A stretch of DNA of 64,000 bases, from assembly GCA_934725575.1 (NCBI GenBank), contig CAKVCK010000017.1, positions 1-64,000 of the forward strand, written 5' to 3'. Below, in pieces: positions 42,896-51,655 of the stretch. Each line of letters starts with the position of its first letter. The first letter of the stretch is position 1. Below the pieces are notes generated by a model. The model saw nothing but the letters and a program-made list of their open reading frames with translations, had not been told where the DNA came from and made no database searches. Source of the stretch: an uncultured Bacteroidales bacterium. Lineage in GTDB: Bacteria > Bacteroidota > Bacteroidia > Bacteroidales > UBA932. Both the position numbers and the translations under genes were made by a program.

Positions 42896-44386
42896 ATGGC
42901 AAAGAAGAAAAAGAACGCGAAACAGCAGACGTTCCTTTCTCCGGAACAGTATGTAAGAGAGAAGGCAAGAACCTTGGAGATAGGAGATTGCTTCATCAAT
43001 GAAGATTACGATGAATTTGGTTTAGGCCACATTGTGGTGACCAGGCTGCACAAGGGTGGCAGGAAAACCATCGGGGTCTATCTTGTTGATAAATACTGCC
43101 TTGGAGTGAAGGATGCTTTCTATCGGCTGAGAATGGATGATGTTGACTATAAGGATTTTATCCAAACTATGAGTAGGGAATATCATCTGAAGAAAATCTC
43201 CTACAACGAGGCGCACAACCTTATCTATGGCGCGATCGAATTCGCCGATGAGGCCGGGATAGCACCTTGCAAGGATTTCGCCTTGGCCAAATATATTCTT
43301 GAAGAAGACACCGAGGCCATTCCATTGATTGAATATGAATATGGAAAGGATGGGAAGCATCTGCTTGTTGTCGGCAGCCAGAAAGAGGCCGACCGATATC
43401 TTCCGGCATTGAGGGCTAATCTTGGGGCGAAGTTCAATTACATAATTGAAGACAACCCGTTTGCCGCTCCAGAAGACGAGGAGGAGGAAGGTGAAGAAGA
43501 CCTCTTCGGAAAGGATTTCATCCAGAGACTATCTGATTTTCAGAAAAAGCGCAAGGATGCGATGAGATGGGACCAGCCATATTCGTACAAACATCCTCAA
43601 TATCCGGTGGTTTTAGACGTGGAGAATCCATCCCTTCTCCAAATCATTTCCGACCCTGGCAATATGTGTCTGTCAGACGCTCAGGTGGATGAAATCCTTT
43701 CGCTGCCTCACGACAGCCTAAGAAGAGATCTTGAGAAGATTCTTCTATTCAACATCGGTCTGTCCTGCGATGGTATTCCGGAGGAAATGTCATCCAAGCC
43801 GTTCGCAGGTGTGATCGGCCACTGCGTAATGCTGCTTGGTGAGGTAGGTAACGATTCTTCCAGTCTGAACGCCGTGCTGGAGCTCCTCAGGCAGAATGAT
43901 GACTTTTTGGACTATCACATTGCGGACAGTTCAATGGAAATCATCGTCCCGACAATTTATAACTTGGCGAAAAACAAACTCGATGCTTTGATGGATTTTA
44001 TGAAGGAAACCGGTCTGGCTAATTTCTGGAAATTCACTGTCGTCAACGCTGTCGTGCAAATCTCATTCTTTGAGCCGGACAGGAGGCCTGAAGTCGTCGC
44101 TTGGTTCGAGAGGTTGCTCACGGCTATCAACAGGGATTTTCCTTCGGCGACTTACACCGATGCAATGCTCAATGGCCTTATCGTAAGTGATCTTATCAAG
44201 ATTGACGCGACCGAGCTTATGTCTGAGATCAAGACAATGTATGACAATGGTTTCGTGGACCTTATGGCTCTCGGGGACTTTGCGGAAGTGGAAAAAGCGA
44301 TGATCAAGAAAGGGCACTCGCCTTCATTAGAAATCAAACAGGACATAAAGAAACGTTACGGTCTGCTACGCAAATGCGTGGAGTAA
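42896..44386 (+). CDS. DUF1186-like repeat protein, function unknown
   Basis: A 496-residue cytoplasmic protein with a lysine-rich start (MAKKKKNAKQQTFL). Residues about 20-110 form a small conserved unit seen in Bacteroidales hypothetical proteins: IGDCFINEDYDEFGLGHIVVTRLHKGGRKTIGVYLVDKYCLGVKDAFYRL. An acidic linker (EDEEEEGEED) near residue 200 separates it from a helical HEAT-like C-terminal half (RRDLEKILLFNIG; EVVAWFERLLTAINRDFP; LMALGDFAEVEKAMIKKG), which resembles DUF1186. No catalytic motif or signal is seen. Context gives no clue. Confidence 0.7.
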   Translation: MAKKKKNAKQQTFLSPEQYVREKARTLEIGDCFINEDYDEFGLGHIVVTRLHKGGRKTIGVYLVDKYCLGVKDAFYRLRMDDVDYKDFIQTMSREYHLKKISYNEAHNLIYGAIEFADEAGIAPCKDFALAKYILEEDTEAIPLIEYEYGKDGKHLLVVGSQKEADRYLPALRANLGAKFNYIIEDNPFAAPEDEEEEGEEDLFGKDFIQRLSDFQKKRKDAMRWDQPYSYKHPQYPVVLDVENPSLLQIISDPGNMCLSDAQVDEILSLPHDSLRRDLEKILLFNIGLSCDGIPEEMSSKPFAGVIGHCVMLLGEVGNDSSSLNAVLELLRQNDDFLDYHIADSSMEIIVPTIYNLAKNKLDALMDFMKETGLANFWKFTVVNAVVQISFFEPDRRPEVVAWFERLLTAINRDFPSATYTDAMLNGLIVSDLIKIDATELMSEIKTMYDNGFVDLMALGDFAEVEKAMIKKGHSPSLEIKQDIKKRYGLLRKCVE

Positions 44387-44419
44387 CATCCGCAAATGTA
44401 TAAGGCCATATCATAGGAC

Positions 44420-44454
44420 GCAATCCGTGAACCACGACTGGGCTCACGGATTGC
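44420..44454. terminator. Hairpin between converging genes
   Basis: GCAATCCGTGA (44420-44430) pairs with TCACGGATTGC (44444-44454). There is no T-tract, so it may be a processing or Rho-assisted stop for the two converging genes. Confidence 0.55.
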
Positions 44455-44465
44455 TGTGTATTGCG

Positions 44466-45425
44466 CTACTCAGATCTAGCGAACGAAGCGATTGTTCCTT
44501 TGTCAACCCCCGTGCAGTTGATAATAACATCAATCGGTGTTCCTGCCTCGAAAAGTTTTCTTGCGATAGAGAGTTTTGCTTGCTCGCGTCCTTGCTCACG
44601 TCCTTGCTCCAGACCTTGCTCCAGGCCTTCCTGAAGTCCCTTTTTCAAGCCCTCTTCCAAGCCCTTGCGCACGGCATATTCCCGCTGTGCCTGAATGTCC
44701 CACTCGTTCATCTTGTCAATCTCGTATTTAAGTTTCTTCACCTTGTCAAACGCCGCCACCTCACACGCCTCGGCCAGTCTTCTGGAGATACCTCCGTTCT
44801 CCTCGATCCACTCAGGGATCTTCTGAAAGCCTCCGCTGTTCCTGAATATGTAGAACAGCCTGTCGAACTCCGTCACGCACTCCTCCAGCGTCTTGGTGAA
44901 CAGTGTCATCTCCACAAAGATAACACTAATTGTCTGATCCGCAACCATTCCGGTGCGTTTTTCGGTAAACTGCCAGTAAGAGATGAAGTGGTCGGTGTCC
45001 CACAGGGACTCGTCATCGTGCCTCAGGCGGTAGTTAAGGAACGACACCACGTAGACAGGGTGCAACCCCATATACCGCTCTCCATCTGACAACTCCAGAT
45101 GATAGAGTCCGGAGGCGTAGTAAACACATCTCTCGAAGAAGTAGTCCTCCGGATCCGCCTGCATCTCCACGACGAACGTCCTGTCGTCCTTGTCCACGCA
45201 TACCAAATCCAGCACCGTCTTCTTCCCATAGGTGACATCCCTTTGCTGCTCGCGGTCGGAATATTCCTTGATGTCCTCGATCCTGGCCTCAGGGGGTAGA
45301 ATAAGGTTCAGCACCCCGATGAGGATGTCCTTGTTGTTCCTGTCCGCGAACACGGCCTTGAATCCCACATCGCTCCGCAGGTTGACGAACGGAGCGAGCT
45401 TCTGTCTCTTTTCATAACTGTCCAT
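44466..45425 (-). CDS. Rpn family PD-(D/E)xK nuclease (recombination-promoting/putative transposase)
   Basis: A 319-residue member of the Rpn/PDDEXK_2 family, common and variable in Bacteroidota. E. coli RpnA-type members are DNA endonucleases that raise RecA-independent recombination, and some act in phage defence. The N-terminus FVNLRSDVGFKAVFADRNNKDILIGVLN is typical; the nuclease core is TVLDLVCVDKDDRTFVVEMQA, with the D...ExQ catalytic set. The C-terminal part has a run of short EG/QG units (EEGLKKGLQEGLEQGLEQGREQGREQ) encoded by 12-bp tandem repeats. The ATG at 45425 is preferred to a TTG nine bases upstream. Confidence 0.9.
   Translation of the reverse strand: MDSYEKRQKLAPFVNLRSDVGFKAVFADRNNKDILIGVLNLILPPEARIEDIKEYSDREQQRDVTYGKKTVLDLVCVDKDDRTFVVEMQADPEDYFFERCVYYASGLYHLELSDGERYMGLHPVYVVSFLNYRLRHDDESLWDTDHFISYWQFTEKRTGMVADQTISVIFVEMTLFTKTLEECVTEFDRLFYIFRNSGGFQKIPEWIEENGGISRRLAEACEVAAFDKVKKLKYEIDKMNEWDIQAQREYAVRKGLEEGLKKGLQEGLEQGLEQGREQGREQAKLSIARKLFEAGTPIDVIINCTGVDKGTIASFARSE
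44581..44672 (-). repeat. Degenerate 12-bp tandem repeats in the Rpn gene
   Basis: About seven to eight imperfect 12-bp units of the form CTTGCTCACGTC/CTTGCTCCAGAC encode the four-residue EG/QG repeats. Because the unit is a multiple of three, gain or loss would keep the frame and change linker length. Confidence 0.7.
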
Positions 45426-45606
45426 AATGTCCAAATTTTAAACAAACATTTGAACTGCAATAATATGCACAAAAAACGTAAATGATGAAAAGAAACAGAA
45501 AATCCGTCTTAAGAAACAGAAATATTTTTTCTTATGATCAGCGAATATGCTGATTAGTGAATATGCTGAAGCCACAGATGGCACTACAATGAGATCGCGT
45601 CGCCAG

Positions 45607-45718
45607 AAGTGTGAGATTCTTCACACTTAATGGTACAAAGAGGCTACATCCGTCCCGCAATGATGAGGGGCCTGCAACGGGGCCTGCGACTTCTAAGTGT
45701 GCGAATATATTCACACTT
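45607..45718. repeat. Two copies of an AAGTGTGA...TCACACTT inverted repeat
   Basis: AAGTGTGA (45607-45614) pairs with TCACACTT (45621-45628), and AAGTGTG (45695-45701) with CACACTT (45712-45718). The loop of the second is GAATATAT-rich. They lie 66 bp apart in the 495-bp gap between the Rpn gene and the utilisation operon end, next to a GGGGCCTGC direct pair. The gap has no gene I would accept; a 91-codon frame at 45611-45886 looks spurious. Confidence 0.6.
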
Positions 45719-45832
45719 GGAATGGCAAATGGCAGATTGTCAGCGAGATGTGGTTTTAGATGCGAATGGATACTGCGGATAAAGAACGATGCCTTATGCT
45801 GGGGTGGGAAAGCAAACTGCGTGAAAGCAAAA

Positions 45833-45863
45833 ATCCGGACGGCCTGTAACGGGCCGCCCGGAT
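45833..45863 (-). terminator. Terminator of the polysaccharide utilisation operon
   Basis: Read on the minus strand, ATCCGGGCGGCC and GGCCGTCCGGAT form a GC-rich stem around CGTTACA, followed by TTTTGC. It lies 56 bp after the last gene of the operon. Confidence 0.88.
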
Positions 45864-45918
45864 CGGAAGTGAGGTGTGCTACTTAATTTTAGTCAGATAA
45901 CACACGTTATGCCACGGA

Positions 45919-47625
45919 TTACTTTCTTGTGAAGAACTCGCCTGACTTACCAGCAGGGTTGCACTGGAAGAAGTTCGCATAGGCGCTGACGGTCGAGTGG
46001 TTGAACGCATTCGTGTTTGAAAGGACAACGCCGAAGCCACAGATCAGGTTCATTGACTTGTCGGAGTATTGGGTCAAGGTCTGAAGCTCTACATCATTGG
46101 TTGTCCTGTTCTGGTACATAATGGTGTTGAAGTCGTCAGAAATCTTAAACCACATCCAAACATAGTCCGGATCACCAAGTTCTGTTTCGGTGTAAAGCCA
46201 AGGCTTTCCCCAGGCAGTATCAGTCTTGGTCGCAAGCCCAGGGAAATAAGTGGCATATTTTCCGTTGACAGACTGGCCGATACCATCCCTGGTGTCAAGG
46301 AAGAATCCGATACGGGCTGTCTTAGCCTCATAATCGACATCCAGGCAAGCATCAAGTATCGTGTCAAAGAACAGTCCTTTCACACCGATGTTGTTCGTGT
46401 AAGTCTTGCCGTCAACATCTTTGAGAGCCTCTGTGTTTCTCGGGGCTCCAAAAGTGACAGATTCGAATGTATAAGGATCTGTTTTCGGCACAAAAGAGCC
46501 GGCACCAGCGAATGTCTTGGTAGTGAATGACCAGGTCCCCTTGAAGGAATCCGGACCGATCTGGAGAGCCTCGAAGGTGGAGCCGTTGGCGAAGATGAGT
46601 TTGGCGGAACGAGGCTTGCCGGTCTCGTTCTTGGTCCAGGAAATCTTACCATTAGCGTAGGACAGGAATCCTTCGGAAACGGCGGCGGAACCACCATTAG
46701 GGAAATCAATGGATCCAGCCTCATCAGAGATCCACTGGCTTGCCATAGAAACCTTGGCGAGAGTTCTCTCAACCGTGTAAACCTTACCAGCGACAACAGA
46801 TGCGGCCGGCTTGAAGTCAGCGACGAAAGTTTCTTCTCCGATATTCACGAAAATTTTGGAGGTCAGGTCATCACCGGCCCAGACGGCTGCGGAGGCGGAG
46901 ATGATGTTGTTGGCGATGGTCGCGCCGAGCTTGAGCTCACCTTCCTCGCTCTTGGCGCCGAGAACGCCACCGGAGATGTGGAGTTTATTGTGCATCTTGC
47001 CGTTGGACAGTGTTACAGAGACGGCGGCCTTCGGGTCAACCTCAGTTCCTTCCGGAAGAGCGAGGCTGAACTTCAGCAGACTTGTCTTGTAGGAGAAAGG
47101 AATGCTGGCGGCAAGGGCGTCAGGGTCAGTGGAGGTCAGATCCTTGAAGTCAACGGCTCCGTAGATGACCTGATTGTTCAGGGCTGCGGTGAGGTTGGCT
47201 TGTGAGCTGATGTCGGACACAATGTCGTCACCACCATCGAAGTTCGTGGTGTTGGCGGTGTTCGCAAGATAAGCGATGATCTTTGTGGAACCTTCAGGGA
47301 TGGACACAGCGGGCTGGCGGAAGCAAGCCGTCTTACCGTCAAAAGAGATAGATTTTGGATCGATGGCAAGTTTCGTCACCGGACCGGCTACCGAATTGTC
47401 AGCCTTGGCGAAGTATGCCCAAACCACATCGTCGTTGTTGAAACTTGCCTTGTAGCTACCGTCCGTAGCCTCTGAATATGAAAGGCGGGTGGCCGGATCT
47501 CCAAGTGTTGCGGTGATCGTCAATGTCTTCGCACCGTTCTCAGGAGCCACGACCTCGTTCTCAACCTTGTTGCAGGCGAGAAGCGAAGCGGCGAGAGCGA
47601 ATATTGTCAATATTTTCTTGTACAT
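45919..47625 (-). CDS. Fimbrillin-like lipoprotein with shared C-terminal module
   Basis: A surface lipoprotein of 568 residues (MYKKILTIFALAASLLAC, acyl-Cys at 18). Residues about 30-290 resemble the fimbrillin/Mfa-like fold (TLTITATLGDPATRLSYSEA...DDVVWAYF; FSYKTSLLKFSLALPEGTEV). From about residue 300 it has a second part, WISDEAGS...LSYANGKISWTKNETGKPRSAKLIFANGSTFEALQIGPDSFKGTWSF...NNIGVKGLFFDTILDACLDVDYEA. This is clearly paralogous to the C-terminus of the phosphoesterase lipoprotein two genes beyond the BACON gene. An in-frame TTG at 47640 is rejected. It is the last gene of the operon; probably a glycan-binding or display protein. Confidence 0.8.
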   Translation of the reverse strand: MYKKILTIFALAASLLACNKVENEVVAPENGAKTLTITATLGDPATRLSYSEATDGSYKASFNNDDVVWAYFAKADNSVAGPVTKLAIDPKSISFDGKTACFRQPAVSIPEGSTKIIAYLANTANTTNFDGGDDIVSDISSQANLTAALNNQVIYGAVDFKDLTSTDPDALAASIPFSYKTSLLKFSLALPEGTEVDPKAAVSVTLSNGKMHNKLHISGGVLGAKSEEGELKLGATIANNIISASAAVWAGDDLTSKIFVNIGEETFVADFKPAASVVAGKVYTVERTLAKVSMASQWISDEAGSIDFPNGGSAAVSEGFLSYANGKISWTKNETGKPRSAKLIFANGSTFEALQIGPDSFKGTWSFTTKTFAGAGSFVPKTDPYTFESVTFGAPRNTEALKDVDGKTYTNNIGVKGLFFDTILDACLDVDYEAKTARIGFFLDTRDGIGQSVNGKYATYFPGLATKTDTAWGKPWLYTETELGDPDYVWMWFKISDDFNTIMYQNRTTNDVELQTLTQYSDKSMNLICGFGVVLSNTNAFNHSTVSAYANFFQCNPAGKSGEFFTRK

Positions 47626-47642
47626 AGTATTATCCTCCAAGA

Positions 47643-50369
47643 TTAAAGTTTACCACCGTTGCCAAGGTCAAGGCCGTCGCCGATGCTGACCTTGCCGGTA
47701 AGAGAGTATTTAGGTCCAGTGGTCCAAGCATAATAGAAGTCGTTTGTCGGCCACATAGCGTTAAGAGCATCAACAACATTGGTGCAACTTACGTTATTAA
47801 CCTTAACCGCAGCAGCCAAGACACCTTCAGCGGTCGCTGAGCAGACTGTACCTTCTGTAACCTTTCTGGCTGACTCCGTGCCAATCGCATTCGCGGCCAC
47901 ACCTTCAAGATAGTATGAATATGAGCATTCAGCGTTGGCATTCAAAGACTTACCTGCAATTGCACCTAAAGTGAGTTCTATATTCTCTACAGGTGAACCA
48001 GAAACAGGTGTAACGGTTCCACTTGTGTAGCAATTGTAGATACGTCCACCACTGAATGCACCTGCTATTCCTCCTACTAAAGGTTTTGCTGTTTCGGCAT
48101 TCGCATATTTGACAGCACCTGTATTCAGGCAATTGTCAAGACGAGATCCGCAACCTCCTTGTGTCTGATTGGTGCGTCCGCCGCCAAGAATACCACCCGC
48201 TCTGTCTGAATTTGTGATGATCTCACCGCGGTTTTCGCAGTTATTGATGTCAGTACGAGACTTTGAGCCTCTTCCATCAAAACAACCCATAATACCACCG
48301 ACAAACTGACCACCGTGAATTTTACCAGTGTTAAGGCAGGTGTAAATCGGAATCGCAGTCCAATTGTTATTATCATAGGACTGACCTACAATACCACCTA
48401 CATAAATACCAGACTGCGCTACGGAACCACCTTCCTTACCGGTCACAGTGACATCACCATTATTTGTGCAATAGTAAATCTCAACCCTGTTCGGCGCATT
48501 TGAGTAAGACCAGGTATGACCTACAATACCACCTACACCCTGGGTGCTGCCCTCGGTACCGGCGACATTGACCTTACCGTTGTTCACACAATTCTTGATC
48601 GCGATGACTCTTTTTCCTGTCTTGCCGGCCGACCTTGCAGAACCGACAATACCGCCGGTCCAACCAGATTTGAATGTGCCCTTGACCTCTCCATCGTTCT
48701 GGCAATTCAGGATGTTTGCATTGTCCCATGCGGATCCGACAATACCACCATTGACTCCGAATCCGTTACTTGAGACAGTACCAGTGTTCGAGCAATAGGA
48801 GACAGTGTACCAGCTTCCGTGTCCGAGGATACCGCCGCCCTTGTTGACACAAGTGACAGTTCCGGAGTTGGAGCAACGGCTTACAAAAGAGCCATTCGCA
48901 AAGCCGACGATACCGCCGACTCCATTTAAATCAACGCCCTTGTCAGAAATATTATTGTTGGTCAAAGTGGCTTCAACCGCTCCGGAATTCTTTGAATTAG
49001 TGATGTTTCCTGTCCTGACAGAACCGCAAATACCTCCTACAGAACGGCCACCCTTGATGTTTCCCTCGTTTGAGCAATTATCAATAGCGAAGTTAGATTT
49101 GGAATCCACCCAACCGGCGATGCCTCCGACATAGCTGCTTGTTGATGTCACATTAGCCTTGTTGACGCAATTGGTGATCTTAGCACCGTTATCCGCATTG
49201 ACGAGACCGCAGACACCGGCAGCGTCATCAAATGTTGAATTGACAGTACCCTCTACAGTAACATCGTGGATGTTGGCGCCCTCAGCGATGGCTCCGAAGA
49301 GTCCGCAGGATTTTCTGGCTGTCTGGTTGATGTTGAGGCTTACGGTCTTGCCGTTACCGTCAAAATCACCGATGAACTGCTTCTTGACATTGATGGAGGC
49401 ATCGTAGTAACCGACAGGAGTGGTTACATTCTTGATGTTCTCCATCAGTCTCACATACTGATCCTTCATATTGTTACCGTCGTTCACATAATAAGCGAAA
49501 GCAAGGAAGTCAGCAAGGCTGGAGATCTGCCAAGGGTTACCCTGTGTGCCTTCTCCGGCAAGTGGCTTAAGAGCATCACCGATAGTTCCGAGATCATAGT
49601 AGGCATTGACAGCCAGTTCCTTGTCGGAAACCGTGGATTTACTCTCACTGGCGTTGTGAAGGTCAAGTGTAACGGCGGTCATAGTGAAACCTGCCGTGTA
49701 AGTTCCAGGAATGACGGTGGCATAGAAAGCGTTACCATTGTTTCCATCGACAGCGACAGTGACATCTGATGAATATGTGTTACCCTCGATTGTGCTGACA
49801 ACAGGAGAACCTGATGTCATGTCAACACTGAAAAGTCCGGAAACCTTGTTGTTCACAGAGTTGATAGACACAACCTTCACCGCAGCTGCGGCATCGGCTG
49901 AAACCTTGAAGCGAAGGACTGACGTGACGTTCTTCATCTTCACATAGCGGTCTTCGGCGACGGCGCAAGCGATATTGGCGCTGCCGAACAATCCATTTTG
50001 GTTGCTCGGAACCTCAAGAGTGAACTTCCCGTCCTCGACTCCTTTGGCGGCGGTGCAAGGATAGACAACATATATCTTACCCTCAAGAGTGGTGCTGAAC
50101 TCGAAATATCTCTGACCGGCGAACTTGGAGTCAACCGTAAGGGTGTCTGATTCTGTTCCGTTGGTGACGAAAATCTTGTCACCCTCTGACCAGACTGTCT
50201 TACCCTGCTTGGTGATGTCGGTCTTTGTCTGGGTCTCCTCGTCAAAGGAGCAGGTGAAAGTCCTGAGCTCTCCTCTGGTCTGCCCGCCATCGAGAACCTC
50301 TTCACGGGCGCAAGCCGCTGAAGCTATCGCAAGAGCGGCCACGAAAAGCATTTTTATAGTCTTTTTCAT
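47643..50369 (-). CDS. GLUG-repeat lipoprotein with fimbrillin-like N-terminus
   Basis: A 908-residue lipoprotein (IASAAC, acyl-Cys at 20). Residues about 35-270 are fimbrillin-like (RTFTCSFDEETQTKTDITKQGKTVWSEGDKIFV; VLRFKVSADAAAAVKVVSINSV). After EGTQGNPWQISSLADFLAFA and DFDGNGKTVSLNI come about eleven canonical GLUG-type units, VGGIxGxx each preceded by a 'NCxNxGxV' strand, plus three degenerate ones. This builds a long parallel beta-helix typical of adhesins and carbohydrate-binding surface proteins. Seventeen bases separate it from the next gene. In the operon it probably captures the target glycan. Confidence 0.85.
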   Translation of the reverse strand: MKKTIKMLFVAALAIASAACAREEVLDGGQTRGELRTFTCSFDEETQTKTDITKQGKTVWSEGDKIFVTNGTESDTLTVDSKFAGQRYFEFSTTLEGKIYVVYPCTAAKGVEDGKFTLEVPSNQNGLFGSANIACAVAEDRYVKMKNVTSVLRFKVSADAAAAVKVVSINSVNNKVSGLFSVDMTSGSPVVSTIEGNTYSSDVTVAVDGNNGNAFYATVIPGTYTAGFTMTAVTLDLHNASESKSTVSDKELAVNAYYDLGTIGDALKPLAGEGTQGNPWQISSLADFLAFAYYVNDGNNMKDQYVRLMENIKNVTTPVGYYDASINVKKQFIGDFDGNGKTVSLNINQTARKSCGLFGAIAEGANIHDVTVEGTVNSTFDDAAGVCGLVNADNGAKITNCVNKANVTSTSSYVGGIAGWVDSKSNFAIDNCSNEGNIKGGRSVGGICGSVRTGNITNSKNSGAVEATLTNNNISDKGVDLNGVGGIVGFANGSFVSRCSNSGTVTCVNKGGGILGHGSWYTVSYCSNTGTVSSNGFGVNGGIVGSAWDNANILNCQNDGEVKGTFKSGWTGGIVGSARSAGKTGKRVIAIKNCVNNGKVNVAGTEGSTQGVGGIVGHTWSYSNAPNRVEIYYCTNNGDVTVTGKEGGSVAQSGIYVGGIVGQSYDNNNWTAIPIYTCLNTGKIHGGQFVGGIMGCFDGRGSKSRTDINNCENRGEIITNSDRAGGILGGGRTNQTQGGCGSRLDNCLNTGAVKYANAETAKPLVGGIAGAFSGGRIYNCYTSGTVTPVSGSPVENIELTLGAIAGKSLNANAECSYSYYLEGVAANAIGTESARKVTEGTVCSATAEGVLAAAVKVNNVSCTNVVDALNAMWPTNDFYYAWTTGPKYSLTGKVSIGDGLDLGNGGKL

Positions 50370-50387
50370 CTTGTATTCAATTAAGGA

Positions 50388-51623
50388 TTACTTGTTCCAG
50401 TCCCAACCCGGTTTGTCATAGTCCTCTGTACCGGATGAGTTGTCCGGCTGGGTTGGCTCCTCGCTCTTCTTTACCTCGACCTTGAGGATCTGCCAGGTAC
50501 CGGCCTTCTTGCTCTCGTCGCTGACATACTTGAAAGCGATCTGGATTACAGAACCAATGTAAGAGTCAAGTTTGATCTCCTCGGAAGTCATCACCTCTGA
50601 ACCGAGTTCATCAGGATAGGAGAATGTGATGGCTATCTGATTCCAACTGCCTCCATCCTTTCTTACCCAAAGGGAAGTCTGCTCTTTTGCAAGCTCGATG
50701 CCGGCGAAATCTCTGACGATGTGATCGAACACAAGGATAGGCTTCTCGGCGTTCTTCAGGTCAATCTTCTCTGTGTAGAGAGTGGCCTCGGTTGTGTAGT
50801 CGGCGTTCTTGTAGCCGGAAGCTCTCCAACCTGTCGAGGCGCTCCAAGACCAAAGTGCGTCAAACGCATAAGGGAATATCGCATTGTTGACAACCACCCC
50901 GTTCTCGGCGGTTTTGTAGTCGGCGGTGTAAGGGAATGCCTTCGTAGCGGCCGTGTCAGGGCTTGGCTCTGAATATTCCTCATACTTCACAAGGTAGGCA
51001 TAGACAAATTTGCCGCCCTCATAGTAACCGATGATCGTGACTGTGCTGCGCTCCTTGACATTGTCAAGCTTGCCGCCCTGGGTGCCGTAAGCGACCTCAG
51101 AGGCACTGAGACCTGCGACCTGAACGGAGCCGGTGCCGTCAACGAGGTTGAACGAGCCATCGGACTTGAGGCTCTTCACAACTCCGGTGAGCTGGAAGCG
51201 CTGGTATTTGTAGATGTTCGCCAACTTGCTCATCGACGAAACGTCGATGGTCTGTACCTCAGGGATATATGCTTCCTGATTGATGGTGAGTTTCGCGGTG
51301 AGGGCACCGTCGGTCTGCTTGAATGTGACGGTGGCGGTGCGTTCCACATCCTCGTTCTTTGAGACGGTGACTTTCACAGGCTGGAGTTCCTTGGAAGGAT
51401 CTCCCGCCATTGGTTCAACCTTAACCCAGGACACCGAGTTCTCAACGGTCCATTCGACCGTGGCGGTGAGGTTCACTGTCTCGGAACCTCCGTCCACCTT
51501 GAAATTCAGCTCACCCGGATTAACCTTAACTGCAGGATCGCCGTAGCCGGGATCCTTTTTGCATGAGGAAAACGCGAAAATCGCGAGAACCGCTGCGGTC
51601 AGTGTTAACAAGTGTGATTTCAT
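50388..51623 (-). CDS. BACON-domain lipoprotein, putative surface glycan-binding protein
   Basis: A 411-residue lipoprotein (FAFSSC, acyl-Cys at 21). A BACON domain is at about residues 30-118 (VNPGELNFKVDGGSETVNLTATVEWTVENSVSWVKVEP...ATVTFKQTDGALTAKLTINQEA). An OB-fold-like part follows at about 125-225 (LANIYKYQRFQLTGVVKSLKSDGSFNLVDGTGSVQVAGL). A jelly-roll-like domain is at about 245-385 (WSASTGWRASGYKNADYTTEATLYTEKIDLKNAEKPILVFDH), as in choice-of-anchor or DUF5017 proteins. No catalytic residues are obvious. Such multidomain lipoproteins in utilisation loci bind glycan at the cell surface. Confidence 0.82.
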   Translation of the reverse strand: MKSHLLTLTAAVLAIFAFSSCKKDPGYGDPAVKVNPGELNFKVDGGSETVNLTATVEWTVENSVSWVKVEPMAGDPSKELQPVKVTVSKNEDVERTATVTFKQTDGALTAKLTINQEAYIPEVQTIDVSSMSKLANIYKYQRFQLTGVVKSLKSDGSFNLVDGTGSVQVAGLSASEVAYGTQGGKLDNVKERSTVTIIGYYEGGKFVYAYLVKYEEYSEPSPDTAATKAFPYTADYKTAENGVVVNNAIFPYAFDALWSWSASTGWRASGYKNADYTTEATLYTEKIDLKNAEKPILVFDHIVRDFAGIELAKEQTSLWVRKDGGSWNQIAITFSYPDELGSEVMTSEEIKLDSYIGSVIQIAFKYVSDESKKAGTWQILKVEVKKSEEPTQPDNSSGTEDYDKPGWDWNK

Positions 51624-51655
51624 TGTGAATAAAATTTGTGATTAGAGATTAATAT

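Noticed and set aside
44581..44672. Possible CRISPR-like short repeats
   Set aside because: The 12-bp units are contiguous, degenerate and in frame within the Rpn gene; there are no spacers.
45611..45886. A 91-codon frame in the gap after the Rpn gene
   Set aside because: It spans the duplicated dyads and the operon terminator, and its composition is not protein-like. I treat it as non-coding.
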